Notes under the pieces: generated by a model
The model's database searches: none
Seen by the model: the letters and a program-made list of their open reading frames with translations, nothing else
What the model was told of the DNA's origin: nothing
Program-made: the position numbers and the translations under genes
Shown here: positions 14,468 to 14,662 of the stretch, piece after piece
Layout: every line of letters starts with the position of its first letter
Position numbering within the stretch: position 1 is the first letter of the stretch
Assembly: GCA_035630195.1 (NCBI GenBank)
Contig: DASQLD010000039.1
Span: 1 to 14,662, forward strand
Length of the DNA: 14,662 nt
Reading direction: 5' to 3'
Source of the DNA: DASQDN01 sp035630195
Lineage (GTDB): Bacteria; Acidobacteriota; Terriglobia; Bryobacterales; Bryobacteraceae

Positions 14468-14662
14468 TCAAAAGCCTGTAGGACGAATCCAGAAGCTCTC
14501 TCGCCATTTGCCTCCGGGCGGAATGGATTGAAGATTCTCGTATTTCCCCGCCTGCTTCAGGTTGAAGGCATTGGTCGGCCCACTCATGGGCTCAAAGCAG
14601 ATGAAATCACGATCCTTTGGCGAGTACACGACCGATACCGGGTAGTTTGGTCCAAAAACGAC
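14468..14662 (-). CDS. Aldose 1-epimerase, C-terminal 64 residues
   Basis: The minus-strand frame open from the right edge reads 64 codons and stops with TGA at 14470-14468. It contains YPVSVVYSPKDRDFICFEPM, SGPTNAFN, LQSIPPGGKW and SFWIRPTGF, which match the C-terminus of aldose 1-epimerases (mutarotases of the GalM superfamily). The Glu of CFEPMSGPTNA is the probable catalytic base of this group. Enzymes of this family interconvert alpha and beta anomers of sugars such as galactose or glucose. The N-terminus lies outside the window. The lipoprotein gene begins about 15 bp downstream, so the two probably share a transcript. The reading is confident although the fragment is short. Confidence 0.85.
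   Translation of the reverse strand, partial: VVFGPNYPVSVVYSPKDRDFICFEPMSGPTNAFNLKQAGKYENLQSIPPGGKWRESFWIRPTGF

Noticed and set aside
13777..14481. Plus-strand open frames opposite the lipoprotein
   Set aside because: Composition is Ala/Pro/Ser-rich shadow of the Gly/Ala zipper; no family features, and the minus strand has a lipobox and a coherent protein.
1..14662. CRISPR arrays, tRNA/rRNA genes, insertion sequences, defence systems
   Set aside because: No regularly spaced repeats, no cloverleaf-like segment and no transposase, integrase or nuclease-like protein were seen on either strand.

Overview
The window looks like chromosomal DNA of an acidobacterium, most likely of the Solibacter/Bryobacter group. 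Three things support this: an Oar-like TonB-dependent receptor tail, a cytochrome-type DUF1549/DUF1553 protein paired with a Tat-exported DUF1501 protein, and a protein ending in the Solibacter-type C-terminal domain (TIGR03437). The taxonomic call rests on recalled family distributions, not on a search.

Layout. (1) 1-6029, plus strand: a tight operon of TonB-dependent receptor (5' end outside the window), PSD1-type DUF1549/DUF1553 protein, DUF1501 protein and an ANTAR-type RNA-binding regulator. The gaps are 21 bp or less, or overlaps. The first three products act at the cell envelope; the last is cytoplasmic. (2) 6026-7869, minus strand: tatC followed by a HAD phosphatase. (3) 8126-9442, plus strand: selA, diverging from tatC. 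(4) 9424-10422, minus strand: a hotdog thioesterase followed by efp. (5) 10469-11020, plus strand: a small CAP-domain protein. (6) 10956-14662, minus strand: the C-terminus of an aldose 1-epimerase, a glycine-zipper lipoprotein, the wreck of a membrane-protein gene, a TIGR03437-domain protein interrupted by an in-frame amber codon, and a DUF423 membrane protein.

The genes are packed closely. All three tail-to-tail gene pairs overlap (by 4, 19 and 65 bp), so no classical terminator fits between them. tatC lies close to a gene whose product carries a twin-arginine signal, so the DUF1501 protein is a plausible client of the Tat pathway.

The points most worth a second look are: the CAG-to-TAG nonsense change in the TIGR03437 gene, whose lost C-terminus is still perfectly legible and whose old stop overlaps the next start as TTGA; the multiply frameshifted membrane-protein remnant at 13176-13785; the regulator with a degenerate plus a canonical ANTAR repeat, coupled to the DUF1501 gene; an EF-P with Asn at the position normally held by the modified Lys or Arg; and a CAP protein lacking the loop between its first His and the GE motif. 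I saw no tRNA, rRNA, CRISPR array, insertion sequence or phage gene.
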